A stretch of 64,000 nt of DNA from Candidatus Methanoperedentaceae archaeon GB37. GTDB lineage: Archaea > Halobacteriota > Methanosarcinia > Methanosarcinales > EX4572-44. The stretch is from NCBI GenBank assembly GCA_905171695.1, contig LR991653.1:648258-712257 (forward strand), read 5' to 3'. The notes under the pieces were generated by a model. It searched no databases. It saw nothing but the letters and a program-made list of their open reading frames with translations, and was not told the origin of the DNA. The position numbers and the translations under genes are program-made. Shown here piece after piece: positions 8,676 through 18,052 of the stretch (the stretch's first letter is position 1; the number at the start of each line of letters is the position of its first letter).

Positions 8676-9698
8676 ATGTCGGCCAATAGAACTGGGATTG
8701 TGTATCATCCAGATTATCAGCTGCACAGAACGGTTGGTCATCCTGAGCGTGCTGAGAGGCTTGTTGCAATAATGAAGCGGCTCGGATCACTCGAGGGTCT
8801 CGTGAGCGTCTCGCCGCGAAGAGCAACAGAATCGGAGTTGGAGTACGTGCACACGCCCTCGCATATAGAGCGTGTTAGGGATCACTGCAGGAAGGGTCTT
8901 CCACTCGATATGGACACACCTGTATGCTCTGATTCCTACGAGGTGGCGCTCCTTGCAGTGGGTGGTGTGATTGCAGGTGTGGATGCTCTCATGAGCGGCG
9001 ATCTTCGGAACGTCTTCGGGGTGGTGCGTCCACCAGGGCATCATGCAACACCAGATCGTGCGATGGGATTCTGTCTCTTCAATAATGTGGCGATAGCAGC
9101 AAGGCATGCGCAGAAGAAGCAAGGTCTCTCCCGCGTCCTTATCGTGGACTGGGACGTGCATCATGGCAACGGGACACAGGACGCCTTCTACTCTGATCCG
9201 AGTGTACTCTACTTTTCCACACACCAGTACCCGCACTACCCTGGCACAGGTCAGGTCAGTGAGGTCGGGAGTGGTGATGGCAGGGGTTACACCGTTAACG
9301 TGCCACTTCCCGCCGGGTGCACTGATGCAGATTATAGAGAGGTATTCAAAGAGGTCTTGTGTCCGATAGCAGAAGAGTTCAAACCAGAGATCATACTGGT
9401 ATCGAGTGGAGGGGATCCTGCAGAGAGAGACCCTCTCGCCAGCATGAACCTCACGGCCGATGGCTTCGGGGTGCTTGCAGATACCATCGTCGATCTATCA
9501 GAGAAGCTCTGCAAGGGTCGGATGGTGGCATCGCTTGAAGGTGGGTATGATCTTAACGCACTTGCAGACTCGGTCTATGAGATCGTCAGAGGCTTTCAAG
9601 GGCACAGGCACGAACTAAGAACCGAATCGGTACGCAGCGTGGTTAAAGAGAGAATAAGCGAGGTGAAACAGGTGCAGAGAGAGTACTGGAAGATGTAA
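8676..9698 (+). CDS. histone deacetylase / acetoin utilisation (AcuC) family hydrolase
   Basis: A 340-residue zinc-dependent deacylase. It has [20 protein letters not shown] at the N-terminus, the RPPGHHA catalytic histidine pair (about residue 122), [12 protein letters not shown], and the [11 protein letters not shown] zinc-ligand motif. The third zinc-ligand region, usually SAGFDAH, reads [12 protein letters not shown], so the Asp is kept but the flanking residues differ. Substrate is unknown: acetylated proteins (Alba, histones) or acetylpolyamines are family possibilities. A TTG seven codons upstream is in frame, but the TATA position favours the ATG as a leaderless start. Unpaired with neighbours. 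Confidence 0.88.
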   Translation: MSANRTGIVYHPDYQLHRTVGHPERAERLVAIMKRLGSLEGLVSVSPRRATESELEYVHTPSHIERVRDHCRKGLPLDMDTPVCSDSYEVALLAVGGVIAGVDALMSGDLRNVFGVVRPPGHHATPDRAMGFCLFNNVAIAARHAQKKQGLSRVLIVDWDVHHGNGTQDAFYSDPSVLYFSTHQYPHYPGTGQVSEVGSGDGRGYTVNVPLPAGCTDADYREVFKEVLCPIAEEFKPEIILVSSGGDPAERDPLASMNLTADGFGVLADTIVDLSEKLCKGRMVASLEGGYDLNALADSVYEIVRGFQGHRHELRTESVRSVVKERISEVKQVQREYWKM

Positions 9699-9736
9699 GA
9701 AGATGTAACAAAGACCTTTGCAAAACTCAAATCTTT

Positions 9737-10744
9737 GCTGTGTTGAATAACTCTTAAGTTTCCTTCCTGTATTTCTCATTTACAGGAGGGATGATTGGGA
9801 TGCAGAGTAAGAGAAATTGGAAGGAATATAATGAAAAACTTGTGCGGAGGGGAGAACTCTATATCTCATTGGATTTCCTTGAGAACTGGGATGAAGAATT
9901 AAATAGGATGAATGAGGGGAAGGTTGGCAGACCTTTCAGGTTTCCTCGAACCTTTATGTGTTTTCTAGCTTTCTTGCATGTAGCTTTCCTTCCATTAAGA
10001 CAAATGGAAGGATTTTTGAGGAAATTATCAGAATATATACCTGAGTTAAAGGTAGCTGATTATTCCACTGTTTGTAAGAGGTTGAGGAAACTAGACTTTG
10101 AACTCTCTAGTAATCTTGGAGAAGATCTTGTAGTTGCAATAGATTCGTCTGGTATGAAGATAACGAATAGAGGAGAGTGGATCAGACATAAATGGAAAAC
10201 GAGAAAGGGTTGGATTAAGGTTCATATTGCTATAGACGTTAAAACAAGGAAACTCTTAGCCTTAAAGATAACAGATGAAAGAACAGGTGATGGAAAGATG
10301 TTAAAACCTCTGGTAAAGCAAATTAAAGGAAGAGGTGGAGAGATAACTAGGGTATATGGTGATGGAGGTTATGATAGCAGAGAGAATTTCAATTATCTTG
10401 CTGAAAATAATGTAGAACCAGTGATCAAGATAAGAAGTAACTCTTCAACAAAGTCAAGAGGCTCTCCATCCAGAGCTAAGAGAGTAAGAGAACCCAAAAG
10501 AGTTAGGTCATGAAAGATGGAAAGATAAATACAGGTATGGCTGCAGATGGACAACAGAGAGTTTCTTCTCTGGTGTTAAAAGAGTATTTGGAGAGACATG
10601 CAGAGCAAGATCTACAGAAGCCTTGTTTCAAGAAATAAAGATGAAATTCATCTTCTACAACATGCTCATAAGTGTTTAAACTTACATTCTCAGAGAAACA
10701 ATTACCTGAAGATATACCCCATCCAGCCAATTGTTCAACACAGC
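9737..10744 (+). mobile_element. IS5-type insertion sequence, copy 1 (1,008 bp)
   Basis: A nearly identical sequence recurs at 35904-36912, which fixes the ends. Terminal inverted repeats: GCTGTGTTGAATAACT at the left, and the right end read from outside is GCTGTGTTGAACAATT. No convincing target duplication is seen. One transposase gene fills it, split by a frameshift. It sits between the HDAC-family gene and tfe. Confidence 0.9.
9791..10679 (+). CDS. IS5-type DDE transposase with an internal +1 frameshift (copy 1)
   Basis: The first frame (9791-10513, 240 codons) holds the N-terminal region and two catalytic aspartates (VAIDSSGMK and VYGDGGYDSR). The third acidic residue and C-terminus (HERWKDKYRYG, TTESFFSGVKRVFGE, MKFIFYNML) are in the +1 frame, ending at 10679. 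The frames meet at CCCAAAAGAG near 10493-10502, so either one extra A or programmed +1 slippage. The same site is present in the second copy. GGAGGG fits the internal ATG at 9800 better than the one at 9791. Confidence 0.85.
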
Positions 10745-10802
10745 ATTGTTTATCGTAAGATTAATCTACAGACAGGTAGATAGTATTGGGGTGGTGTTTG
10801 TC

Positions 10803-11300
10803 TTGGCGAGGTTGGATAACCCGATCATTCATGGCTATTTTCATAGGCTCGTGGGTGAGAATGGTATAAAGGTATTGGAGAGGATGCCTGAGGGTGAGGT
10901 CACTGATGAGGAGGTTTCGAGGGCGACGGGTGTGCTCTTAAATGTGGTGAGGAGGACTCTTTTTATACTCTATGAGAAACGGCTTGCATCATACAGGCGT
11001 GTGCGTGACACCGATAGTGGGTGGTTGACGTATCTCTGGAAGCTTGATCTGAGCCCTTTACCCGGTCTTATTGAGGAGGAGCGTGAGAGGCTTGCGGCAA
11101 ATCTTGAAGAGCGTATGAGGTTTGAAGAGGAGAATATATTTTACACGTGTAAGAATGGATGTTCAAGATATGTCTTCGAGAGTGCTGCAGAGATGGGTTT
11201 TGTCTGCCCTGACTGCGGTGAGCCCCTTACATATCAGGATAACGAGGATGTGTTGAAGGCGGTGCAAAAGCGTATCGAGAAACTCAGACCGAGGGTTTGA
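10803..11300 (+). CDS. tfe: transcription initiation factor TFE, alpha subunit
   Basis: Archaeal homologue of TFIIE-alpha that helps RNA polymerase open promoters. About 165 residues: winged helix (LDNPIIHGYFHRLVGENGIKVLERMPEGEVTDEEVSRATGV, about 4-85) and a C-terminal zinc ribbon with CKNGC and CPDCG. The frame is open into the IS (to 10731), but the native start is probably the TTG at 10803, six to eight bases after GGTGGT; GTG at 10791 or 10794 are alternatives. The IS right end lies only 58 bases upstream, so its insertion may have replaced the promoter. Confidence 0.88.
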   Translation: MARLDNPIIHGYFHRLVGENGIKVLERMPEGEVTDEEVSRATGVLLNVVRRTLFILYEKRLASYRRVRDTDSGWLTYLWKLDLSPLPGLIEEERERLAANLEERMRFEEENIFYTCKNGCSRYVFESAAEMGFVCPDCGEPLTYQDNEDVLKAVQKRIEKLRPRV

Positions 11301-11402
11301 AAGAGTTTTTTCAAGATCCCAGAACAGTATAATAGAACAGTATAATTTTTATACTTTGATACTTTTATACTATGTCATTGGTTGTATAATAGGGTGATTA
11401 GG

Positions 11403-11483
11403 ATGAATCTTAGTGATGGCAGTTTGAGTATCAGAGAGAATAAATACGGATATGAGAATGGTAAAGAGATAGATCTGGTTTAG
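11403..11483 (+). CDS. possible 26-residue small protein or leader peptide
   Basis: ATG at 11403 is preceded by GGTGATTAGG, a strong archaeal ribosome binding match, and TATA-like stretches at 11340-11390. The frame encodes a short polar peptide (MNLSDGSLSIRENKYGYENG...) ending at TAG, 11 bases before the next gene's ATG. It could be a true microprotein or an upstream reading frame coupled to the PRC-barrel gene. No family is recognised. Confidence 0.35.
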   Translation: MNLSDGSLSIRENKYGYENGKEIDLV

Positions 11484-11493
11484 AGGAACGTAT

Positions 11494-11763
11494 ATGCGCG
11501 TAGAGATCTCTACATTATATGGATTGGATATTTATACGGACAAAGGTCTTTATGTTGGTAGAGTCAATGATGTCCAACTGGACCTTGAGGAACAGAAGAT
11601 TGTCGGTCTTGCCACCACCAAGTTGAATCCCAACCTCTTCGATACGACGAACCATGGTGTGATCATACCGTTCAGGTGGGTGCTTGCAATAGGCGATATC
11701 GTTCTGATACGTCAAGTGGCAAAGCAGTTCAAAAAACCAGAAAAAAAAGAGGAAGAGATATAG
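11494..11763 (+). CDS. PRC-barrel domain protein
   Basis: An 89-residue protein made of one PRC-barrel (YGLDIYTDKGLYVGRVNDVQLDLEEQKIVGL..., then VIIPFRWVLAIGDIVLIR) with a charged tail. Stand-alone archaeal PRC-barrel proteins include the CdpB division factors that bridge SepF and other partners, as well as RNA-related proteins, so a cell-division role is possible but not shown. GAGG lies six to ten bases before the ATG. It follows a micro-ORF and precedes a gap of about 95 bases with an AT-rich promoter region. Confidence 0.75.
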   Translation: MRVEISTLYGLDIYTDKGLYVGRVNDVQLDLEEQKIVGLATTKLNPNLFDTTNHGVIIPFRWVLAIGDIVLIRQVAKQFKKPEKKEEEI

Positions 11764-11859
11764 TAACGGGGGATTTTGAGGCTGTGAAGATACTCAGAAT
11801 ATAGTATATTCGGATAAGATAAAAACATTTAAAAAATAGTTTTTACATGTTTTGTTGTT

Positions 11860-13518
11860 ATGCACTGGGTGGTATCTTCTATCCTCGTTCTCGTCATCCT
11901 CACTCCTCTACTCACTCCTCTATCTTCTGCGTCCGGGAGAGTCTTCGAAGAGGTTGAGTCTGTGAGTGAGCTTCTCTATCTCAATTCTTCAGGAGGTCTG
12001 AGCTTTGGTGATTATTTTGTAAAGCTGTACTCAGTGGACAATGAGAGTGTAACCTTGATTATCTATCGAGATGATCGTTTTGTGAGGCTCTTTGATCTCT
12101 ATCTTGGCGAGACGCGGGTGTATGATGGTTATGGTCTCAGGTTCATCGAGATAAGAGACGGTCTTCCACTCGTTGGAGTGGTTCTCCCTGAGAGGAGGCT
12201 GGTGTGGCGCGAGATCGATCACAGAGTTCTTCTGTGGGCGAGACCTGTCAGGGTTGGTGATTGGGAGGTCAAGGCTACGGTCTTTGGAGAGGATTATGTT
12301 GAACTCGAGACCAGTTTTGGGGATGAGAGTTATCATGATCTCTTTTATGAGGGGGGTGAGAAGAGTTATGATGATCGTCTCAAGATCTGTATCACAGATA
12401 TTGATCCAGAGGGAAGGGCAGAGGCTTACTTTTACGAGCCGATTCGACCCGCGCTCAATGCAACGCTTCACACCGATAAGCTGGAGTACACTCCTGGTGA
12501 GACGATCCATCTCGAAGTTCGGCTGCCACCTCAGCCGTCTACCGATTTTGTCACTCTACGGATAACAACCAGCTCCAATGCGAGTGTCACACCACATCTC
12601 CAGAGTGCATCTCGACTGGATAACGGAACCGTCTTTCACGCCTCGATCGGCGATCTTCCAGCTGCAAGTGAGCTTGTGATCACTGTGGAGCTATCTGGCT
12701 ATGACTTTTTTGGGCGGAAGTATACTGATGTACTGGAGAAGCGGATTATGATTCTCTCAACCGTTGTTGCGAAGAAGTCGATAGTGCCAGGCGAGGTTGA
12801 TACCACGAGGCCTGTGAATATAAGTTTATATCTCTATAATTCACGATCAACGAGCGTGAATCTGAGTCTCGTTGACGTGCTCCCTGAGACTATTGAGTAC
12901 ATCACCACTCCCCCCCGCAATCTGAGTCTTGGAGCAAAGAATAATACCACGATCGTCTACTCGGTGCTCCCAACCCAGCCTGGCTTATTCACGCTCGATG
13001 GCACGGATGTGAGCTTTGACGGTGTGACGATCACTTCAAACGAGGTTCAACTATTGGTTCATGGCCCACTCATATCGATCGAGAAGAGACTCGTTAAGCT
13101 CGATGGTGATCTTGCAACGATCGAGGTTGAGATTACGAACAGAGGGGATCTGGACGCTGATCTCATCTTTCGCGACAAGCTCCCACTCGACTCTGAGTTG
13201 CTATCGGGTGGCACTATCTGGGCAGACGTGCTTCAGGCAGGTGAGAGCGTAACGATGGAGTACACCATCCGTCTGGGTGCCGACCGGATATCACCACCCG
13301 GGACTGCCACGTACTCTGATCTTCGCGGTACAGAGAGGGAGGTGAGATCGAACCTCTTGCACATAAAGGGTGATCTGGCTTCTGTTGAGGATGATGAGGT
13401 GGCTCTTCGACCGAAACAGGCGCTCTGTGGCATCTTCACCTCGTTTATTCTTCTCTTTGCAATCATCGTCTCGGTTGTTGGCGGAATCTATCTCTGGCTG
13501 CGGCATAGAGGGGGTTAG
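11860..13518 (+). CDS. exported, membrane-anchored protein with repeat domains
   Basis: A 552-residue surface protein of unknown function. The N-terminus is a signal peptide (WVVSSILVLVILTPLLTPLSSASG) and the C-terminus has one transmembrane helix (about 525-547) and a short RHRGG cytoplasmic tail, so the bulk lies outside the cell. Residues about 310-490 hold two copies of a CARDB/DUF11-like beta domain (VNISLYLYNSRSTSVNLSLVDVLPE and a second copy near LVKLDGDLATIEVEITNRGDLDADLI). The end overlaps the arlJ stop by four bases, tail to tail. A cell-surface or S-layer-associated role is inferred from topology only. Confidence 0.7.
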   Translation: MHWVVSSILVLVILTPLLTPLSSASGRVFEEVESVSELLYLNSSGGLSFGDYFVKLYSVDNESVTLIIYRDDRFVRLFDLYLGETRVYDGYGLRFIEIRDGLPLVGVVLPERRLVWREIDHRVLLWARPVRVGDWEVKATVFGEDYVELETSFGDESYHDLFYEGGEKSYDDRLKICITDIDPEGRAEAYFYEPIRPALNATLHTDKLEYTPGETIHLEVRLPPQPSTDFVTLRITTSSNASVTPHLQSASRLDNGTVFHASIGDLPAASELVITVELSGYDFFGRKYTDVLEKRIMILSTVVAKKSIVPGEVDTTRPVNISLYLYNSRSTSVNLSLVDVLPETIEYITTPPRNLSLGAKNNTTIVYSVLPTQPGLFTLDGTDVSFDGVTITSNEVQLLVHGPLISIEKRLVKLDGDLATIEVEITNRGDLDADLIFRDKLPLDSELLSGGTIWADVLQAGESVTMEYTIRLGADRISPPGTATYSDLRGTEREVRSNLLHIKGDLASVEDDEVALRPKQALCGIFTSFILLFAIIVSVVGGIYLWLRHRGG

Positions 13519-15185
13519 CCCCAGCCGCCCCCTGCGCTTATCATCGGTGTTACGAGTCGAACGGTCATCTCCGCGCAGATCACTGATGTCCAGGTCAACC
13601 CCACAAAGTGGGTGTAGGTGTTGAAGATGTGCCCGCCATCGACTATCCGTATAAGGATTGAGGAGAGGGCTGCGTGGATGAGCATCATGAGAATCACGAA
13701 GAGGTTTATCATCTCCATGTTGATCGATTCTGCTACATCGAGAGATAATCCGATGTCCATCCCAGCAGGTATCTCGGCTGATGTGAAGACACGTGTGAGC
13801 ATATCCATTATCACGACTGAGAGGAAGAGTGTGAATGCTATTCCGGCGGTGAGACCGTAGAGTGTTCCAACGAGTGATCTTGAACTGCTGTAACGGAGTT
13901 TTCGAAGGGATGTGATGTGCATGAAGTTATCCCCTATAATCTCACCTATCACCTCTGGTTTTCCGCCGATGTGCGTGCCCTCTGCGAAGATGGTTCCGAA
14001 TCGTTCGATCAGGTTGCTGCCTGTGCCTGCCGCAAAGTACTCCCATGAGCGCACCTTGTTGACGCGGGTTGCGAGCCTCTTGTAGAGGGCTCTGATCTCC
14101 TCGCTCAGTGGTCCGAAGTCGTGTTCTGTCAGTTCACGGAGCGACTCGTTCACCATCCCGCCTCTTGCGCCTGCTGTTGCGCCGAGTGAGCGGATGAATG
14201 CTGCAAAGTTATCATCCTTCCGCTTGATCTTCTCCTCCTCCCTGCTTGCAACACGCCCCGTTATTATGAGTGGCGTTATCATCATTGCGATCATCACGTT
14301 TGTGGGAAATATTCCAGCCACAAAGACCACCACTCCAACCACTCCACACGCGATGATGGAGATTGGGAACGTGCGCTTTATGGCACGATCTGCCCGGGTC
14401 TCAATATCAAGTGTATGCCATATACGATCCTTTGGAACCCGTAGTTTTGCAAAATAGACCAGTGCAACCTCAGATACAGCGAAGATCAAGAGAGAGCCCA
14501 GCATCAGAAGCGTGGAATCCATGCCTATTATCACAGGGAGGATGATTGCGAAGGATACTATGAATATCAGGGACATCATGAGGGATACGAAGAGTTCTGT
14601 TATCATATCGATTGAGTGAAGGGCATCCCGGTACATCGTGTCAAAGTCGTTCATCACAACCTTCTGCTCGGATCGGAGAAACGTCTCCACGTCCTCGCCA
14701 GCCTGGACAGCATGGGCGAAACGACCAAGAAAATCTGCAAAGAGCCACGAGGGAGTGCGCTGGGCGATGAACTGGCATGCTCTTGCAAAACTCAAGTTCC
14801 ATTTATCCATCAACATGTGGATCTTCGCAGTCTCCTCTGCGAGAAACCCGTATGCCTCATTCTCGGAGACCTTTCCCATCAGATCCTTGCGTGACATCCT
14901 CGCAGTTGACAAGACGCCAAGCTCGGTCACGTAATAATGTATGCTGTCATCTATCTGTCGTTTGCGTGACTCAAGAAAGGTGATGGGATACATGACTATC
15001 AGAAGGGTGAGGGCTACTGGGATCAGGTATAGCACAGTTTTCACAGGGGGTGGTGTCAGGTCTCCGAGAATGAGTGTGATTAGTATTGGAAACAATAGTC
15101 CAATTCCTACGAGTGGAATGGCATACTTTTTGATGTAGAGATCGGGTGTGATGCCCATCGTAGCGAATGCCCTGTAGTACTCCAT
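13515..15185 (-). CDS. arlJ: archaellum assembly membrane platform protein ArlJ (FlaJ)
   Basis: Polytopic membrane core of the archaellum motor, homologous to the type IV pilus platform (TadC/GspF family). The 556-residue sequence has several hydrophobic stretches (about 22-75, 205-250, 275-310, 430-460, 490-550) and two cytoplasmic domains (SFARACQFIAQRTPSW and AFIRSLGATAGARGG...LRELTEHDFGPL). It follows arlI after 15 bases and is the last gene of the archaellum cluster. Confidence 0.92.
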   Translation of the reverse strand: MEYYRAFATMGITPDLYIKKYAIPLVGIGLLFPILITLILGDLTPPPVKTVLYLIPVALTLLIVMYPITFLESRKRQIDDSIHYYVTELGVLSTARMSRKDLMGKVSENEAYGFLAEETAKIHMLMDKWNLSFARACQFIAQRTPSWLFADFLGRFAHAVQAGEDVETFLRSEQKVVMNDFDTMYRDALHSIDMITELFVSLMMSLIFIVSFAIILPVIIGMDSTLLMLGSLLIFAVSEVALVYFAKLRVPKDRIWHTLDIETRADRAIKRTFPISIIACGVVGVVVFVAGIFPTNVMIAMMITPLIITGRVASREEEKIKRKDDNFAAFIRSLGATAGARGGMVNESLRELTEHDFGPLSEEIRALYKRLATRVNKVRSWEYFAAGTGSNLIERFGTIFAEGTHIGGKPEVIGEIIGDNFMHITSLRKLRYSSSRSLVGTLYGLTAGIAFTLFLSVVIMDMLTRVFTSAEIPAGMDIGLSLDVAESINMEMINLFVILMMLIHAALSSILIRIVDGGHIFNTYTHFVGLTWTSVICAEMTVRLVTPMISAGGGWG

Positions 15186-15200
15186 CTTCTGACACCCGGG

Positions 15201-16865
15201 TTATATAGGGATAGAGAGTCCGTCGATGCCTTTCTCCTGAAACTCCCAGATCACCTTCAAGACATCATAGTACTCTTCAATTCCCTCCTCTCTCATCCGC
15301 TGGAGGATGCGGGCACGGAGGAAGAGATCCTCGTATATCTCACGCTTATCCTCGTACCCAAGTTTGTCTGCGATCTTGTTCTCCAGGATGAAACTGTTGT
15401 TCAGACCTCTGAAGTGGTGGACGTCTGAAGCAGGGTCCCACTGGAAGACCGCTCGTGTGACAACTCCGCCAGCCTCCTCGTAGTATCCCTCGATCTCTTC
15501 AACAGATATGCAGCGACGGAGAAAATCACCTTTTCGATACACAGCCTGGAGGATCATCGCAATGTTCAGATTATCGATGAATGTCACAGGCACGTTTATG
15601 GGATCGCCTGTGAGCCGCTGTATCATCTTCTTAACAGCGCTTGCATGGAAGGTCGCAAGGACCGGGTGTCCAGTCTGCATCGCCTGAAAGGCGACAGCAC
15701 CCTCAACACCCCGGATCTCGCCGGCAATGATATAATTGGGCCTCGACCTGAGCGCTGCTTTCAGGAGTGTGAACATGTCAACGTGGGATTCGGGTGGTCC
15801 CTGCTCGCGTGTGATCAGTTGTTGCCAGACTGCATGTGGTGGCTGAACCTCTGCTGTATCCTCTACAGAGTATATCTTGTGTTTCCTGTTAACGAATGGG
15901 AGGCAGGCGTTGAGCATTGTGGTCTTGCCTGATGCTGTCTCTCCGCTGAAGAATATGCTCATCCCGTTCTCAAGGCAGATCCACATGTAGGCTGCGAGGT
16001 TCACATCGATTGCGCCCCAGTTGATGAGCTGGATGATGCTGACAGGAATATCTGCGAATTTACGCATGGTGAAGCTGCTGCCCCGGCGGCTCACATCATC
16101 GCTGTAGATGATGTTGATACGGCTCCCATCAGGGAGTGCTCCGTCTGCTATCGGTGTCGATTCACTCACAGGTCTTCCGATGCGCTCGCTCATGCTTCGC
16201 AGCCAATCATCGAGTGCTGCGCGGGTACCAAAGGTTATATTCGTCTGCATCATCCCGAAGATCTTGTGCACGATGAAGACGCTCTCTACCCCGATAGAGT
16301 GGATATCTTCGAGATAGGGGTCGCGGATTACAGGTTCGAGTGGGCCGCTTCCGATGATGTTTCGTACTATAAGATAGTGTATGGTGTCGTACTCCTCGGG
16401 TGTGAGTCGGATCTTCTCTCCTATGCTTCCGCCAAGAATACTGCTGATGACGCTCTTTCTTCCTTCTTTGCCCGCTTCTTCTATCGTTTCGCCTTCAATT
16501 GTGACAGACTCGTCGAGTAGTTTCAGGATCGTCTCTTTGAGTTCGTCTTCAGTGTTTGGGATGGGCTCGTTTGGGGCTCTCTCAAGGATTGCATCCATCA
16601 CTCTCAGGTATTTCTTCTCTCCCTTGTCGTCGAGTCTTGGCTCTATTCCTATGTACTTTACCGTGCCCTCGTTTTCATCGCCATAGATGTGGACGAAGAT
16701 CGGATCCCCGACAGGGTACAGTATGTTTGGGTACTTTATCTTTCCAAGGTCTCTTGAGAGTGAGACCAGAAACTCTGGGGGATCTCCGACCTCGTCGATA
16801 AAGTTGTAGTAGTGTTCTTTGAGGTGTGGGTTTCGTTCAAATGCGTGCTCAAGCTCGTCATCCAT
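15201..16865 (-). CDS. arlI: archaellum assembly/rotation ATPase ArlI (FlaI)
   Basis: Secretion-superfamily ATPase that powers both assembly and rotation of the archaellum. The 554-residue protein has an N-terminal domain with LTPEEYDTIHYLIVRNIIGSGPLEPVIRDPYLEDI, Walker A FSGETASGKTTML near residue 315, the Asp box/Walker B area (LLKAALRSRPNYIIAGEIRGVEG) and a His box (MQTGHPVLATFHA). Length is at the usual 550. Fifteen bases separate it from both arlH and arlJ. Confidence 0.94.
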   Translation of the reverse strand: MDDELEHAFERNPHLKEHYYNFIDEVGDPPEFLVSLSRDLGKIKYPNILYPVGDPIFVHIYGDENEGTVKYIGIEPRLDDKGEKKYLRVMDAILERAPNEPIPNTEDELKETILKLLDESVTIEGETIEEAGKEGRKSVISSILGGSIGEKIRLTPEEYDTIHYLIVRNIIGSGPLEPVIRDPYLEDIHSIGVESVFIVHKIFGMMQTNITFGTRAALDDWLRSMSERIGRPVSESTPIADGALPDGSRINIIYSDDVSRRGSSFTMRKFADIPVSIIQLINWGAIDVNLAAYMWICLENGMSIFFSGETASGKTTMLNACLPFVNRKHKIYSVEDTAEVQPPHAVWQQLITREQGPPESHVDMFTLLKAALRSRPNYIIAGEIRGVEGAVAFQAMQTGHPVLATFHASAVKKMIQRLTGDPINVPVTFIDNLNIAMILQAVYRKGDFLRRCISVEEIEGYYEEAGGVVTRAVFQWDPASDVHHFRGLNNSFILENKIADKLGYEDKREIYEDLFLRARILQRMREEGIEEYYDVLKVIWEFQEKGIDGLSIPI

Positions 16866-16880
16866 CTACTGCTCTTCACC

Positions 16881-17573
16881 TCATGAGATGGATGCAATCT
16901 CAACGACGAGACCGACATGGGGTTCGATCCTGAATCCGATTATTCCTCCAACAGGCGACTTTGCACCTGTGAATCGGTTGACGATGATACTCCTCTTTAT
17001 GTCGTTTCCGAGTGTTCGAACCTTGAGCGTGCAGTATATGTCAGCGTCTGATGTGAACTCTGAGATCACGTCCTCGTCAAGCTCGCTCGGGTCTATGGTG
17101 AAGATTATGACCTTGCCATGACCTGTGATCTTCCTGAAGAAGGATATCAGGTTGATGACCTTTTTGAGATCTGCTGATTGCTTGATAAGAGAGGAGAGCG
17201 CATCGATTATTATGACCTCTTTTCCAAAGAGGGGCTTTGCACCCATCAGGCGCTCGATGAAGTCACTGCGGGACTTGGATGACTTGATCAGTGGGAGTAC
17301 TGGTATGTAGAGGAGTTCATCACGGAGCAGGTGCAGGCCGATTGGATAGTCCATCGAGTACATCTGGCTGATGAACCCTTTTGTGCTGAGAGTGGTTGAG
17401 ATGAATGTGACGGTGTGATCGTTCTTCAAGAGTCCATAGGCTATGCGCTGGCATATACTGCTCTTCCCACTCCCGTTCCCTCCTTCGAAGAGAACGAGGG
17501 ACCCCTTTGGGAATCCACCACCAAGCCGCTGGTTGAATTCATCTCTATCAAGTTCGAAGCTCAGAACATCCAT
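16881..17573 (-). CDS. arlH: archaellum KaiC-like regulator ArlH (FlaH)
   Basis: RecA/KaiC-fold protein that binds ATP and forms a ring under ArlI. The 230-residue sequence has Walker A FEGGNGSGKSSICQRI near residue 29 and a Walker B-like EVIIIDALSSL (about 118). ArlH homologues are thought to bind rather than rapidly hydrolyse ATP. It lies 12 bases after arlG and 15 before arlI. Confidence 0.92.
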   Translation of the reverse strand: MDVLSFELDRDEFNQRLGGGFPKGSLVLFEGGNGSGKSSICQRIAYGLLKNDHTVTFISTTLSTKGFISQMYSMDYPIGLHLLRDELLYIPVLPLIKSSKSRSDFIERLMGAKPLFGKEVIIIDALSSLIKQSADLKKVINLISFFRKITGHGKVIIFTIDPSELDEDVISEFTSDADIYCTLKVRTLGNDIKRSIIVNRFTGAKSPVGGIIGFRIEPHVGLVVEIASIS

Positions 17574-17585
17574 TATGAAGTCCTC

Positions 17586-18008
17586 TCACGTTTTAAAGTC
17601 CATGCTGTCATCGATTCCGTTCTCGGTTATCACTCGTATGGTGTGGTCTCCTGATGAGAGCCCGGTGTAGGTAACGTCTATCTGGAGCACGTCTCCAGAA
17701 CCCCATGTGCTGCCTCCGCCAACTATTGTTTTCGTCATATCAGCTTCAGGGATTATGGTCCCATCGATGATCACATTAACATATTCTGTTGGAAGTATTC
17801 TCTTGCCGGTGTTCTTCACGTAAAAGGTGTAGACATCGCCGCTTCGTGGTATCTTCTCAGGGTCGTTTATGATCGTGACATCGGTCTTCAACTGTCCTGA
17901 GAGCGTTTTACTTGCAATGCTCACAGAGTCCACAACCGATTGTGTGTTTATGAAGAGTGCTGCTGCAACGCTACCTGCAATTATTGCTGCTGCTATGAAG
18001 AATATCAT
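17586..18008 (-). CDS. arlG: archaellum stator-like protein ArlG (FlaG)
   Basis: Small envelope protein with an N-terminal transmembrane helix (MIFFIAAAIIAGSVAAALF) and a beta-sandwich outside the membrane (TDVTIINDPEKIP, YTFYVKNTGKRIL). With ArlF it anchors the motor to the S-layer. The first ATG (18008) gives 140 residues. In the same frame upstream, GAETSATQ precedes it, exactly the kind of N-terminus ArlG proteins have, but between the in-frame TGA and the ATG there is no ATG, GTG or TTG. Either the start is non-standard or a base is missing in 18009-18045. Confidence 0.85.
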   Translation of the reverse strand: MIFFIAAAIIAGSVAAALFINTQSVVDSVSIASKTLSGQLKTDVTIINDPEKIPRSGDVYTFYVKNTGKRILPTEYVNVIIDGTIIPEADMTKTIVGGGSTWGSGDVLQIDVTYTGLSSGDHTIRVITENGIDDSMDFKT

Positions 18009-18052
18009 CTGTGTGGCTGAAGTTTCAGCGCCCGTCGGTCATCACGTCCTTT

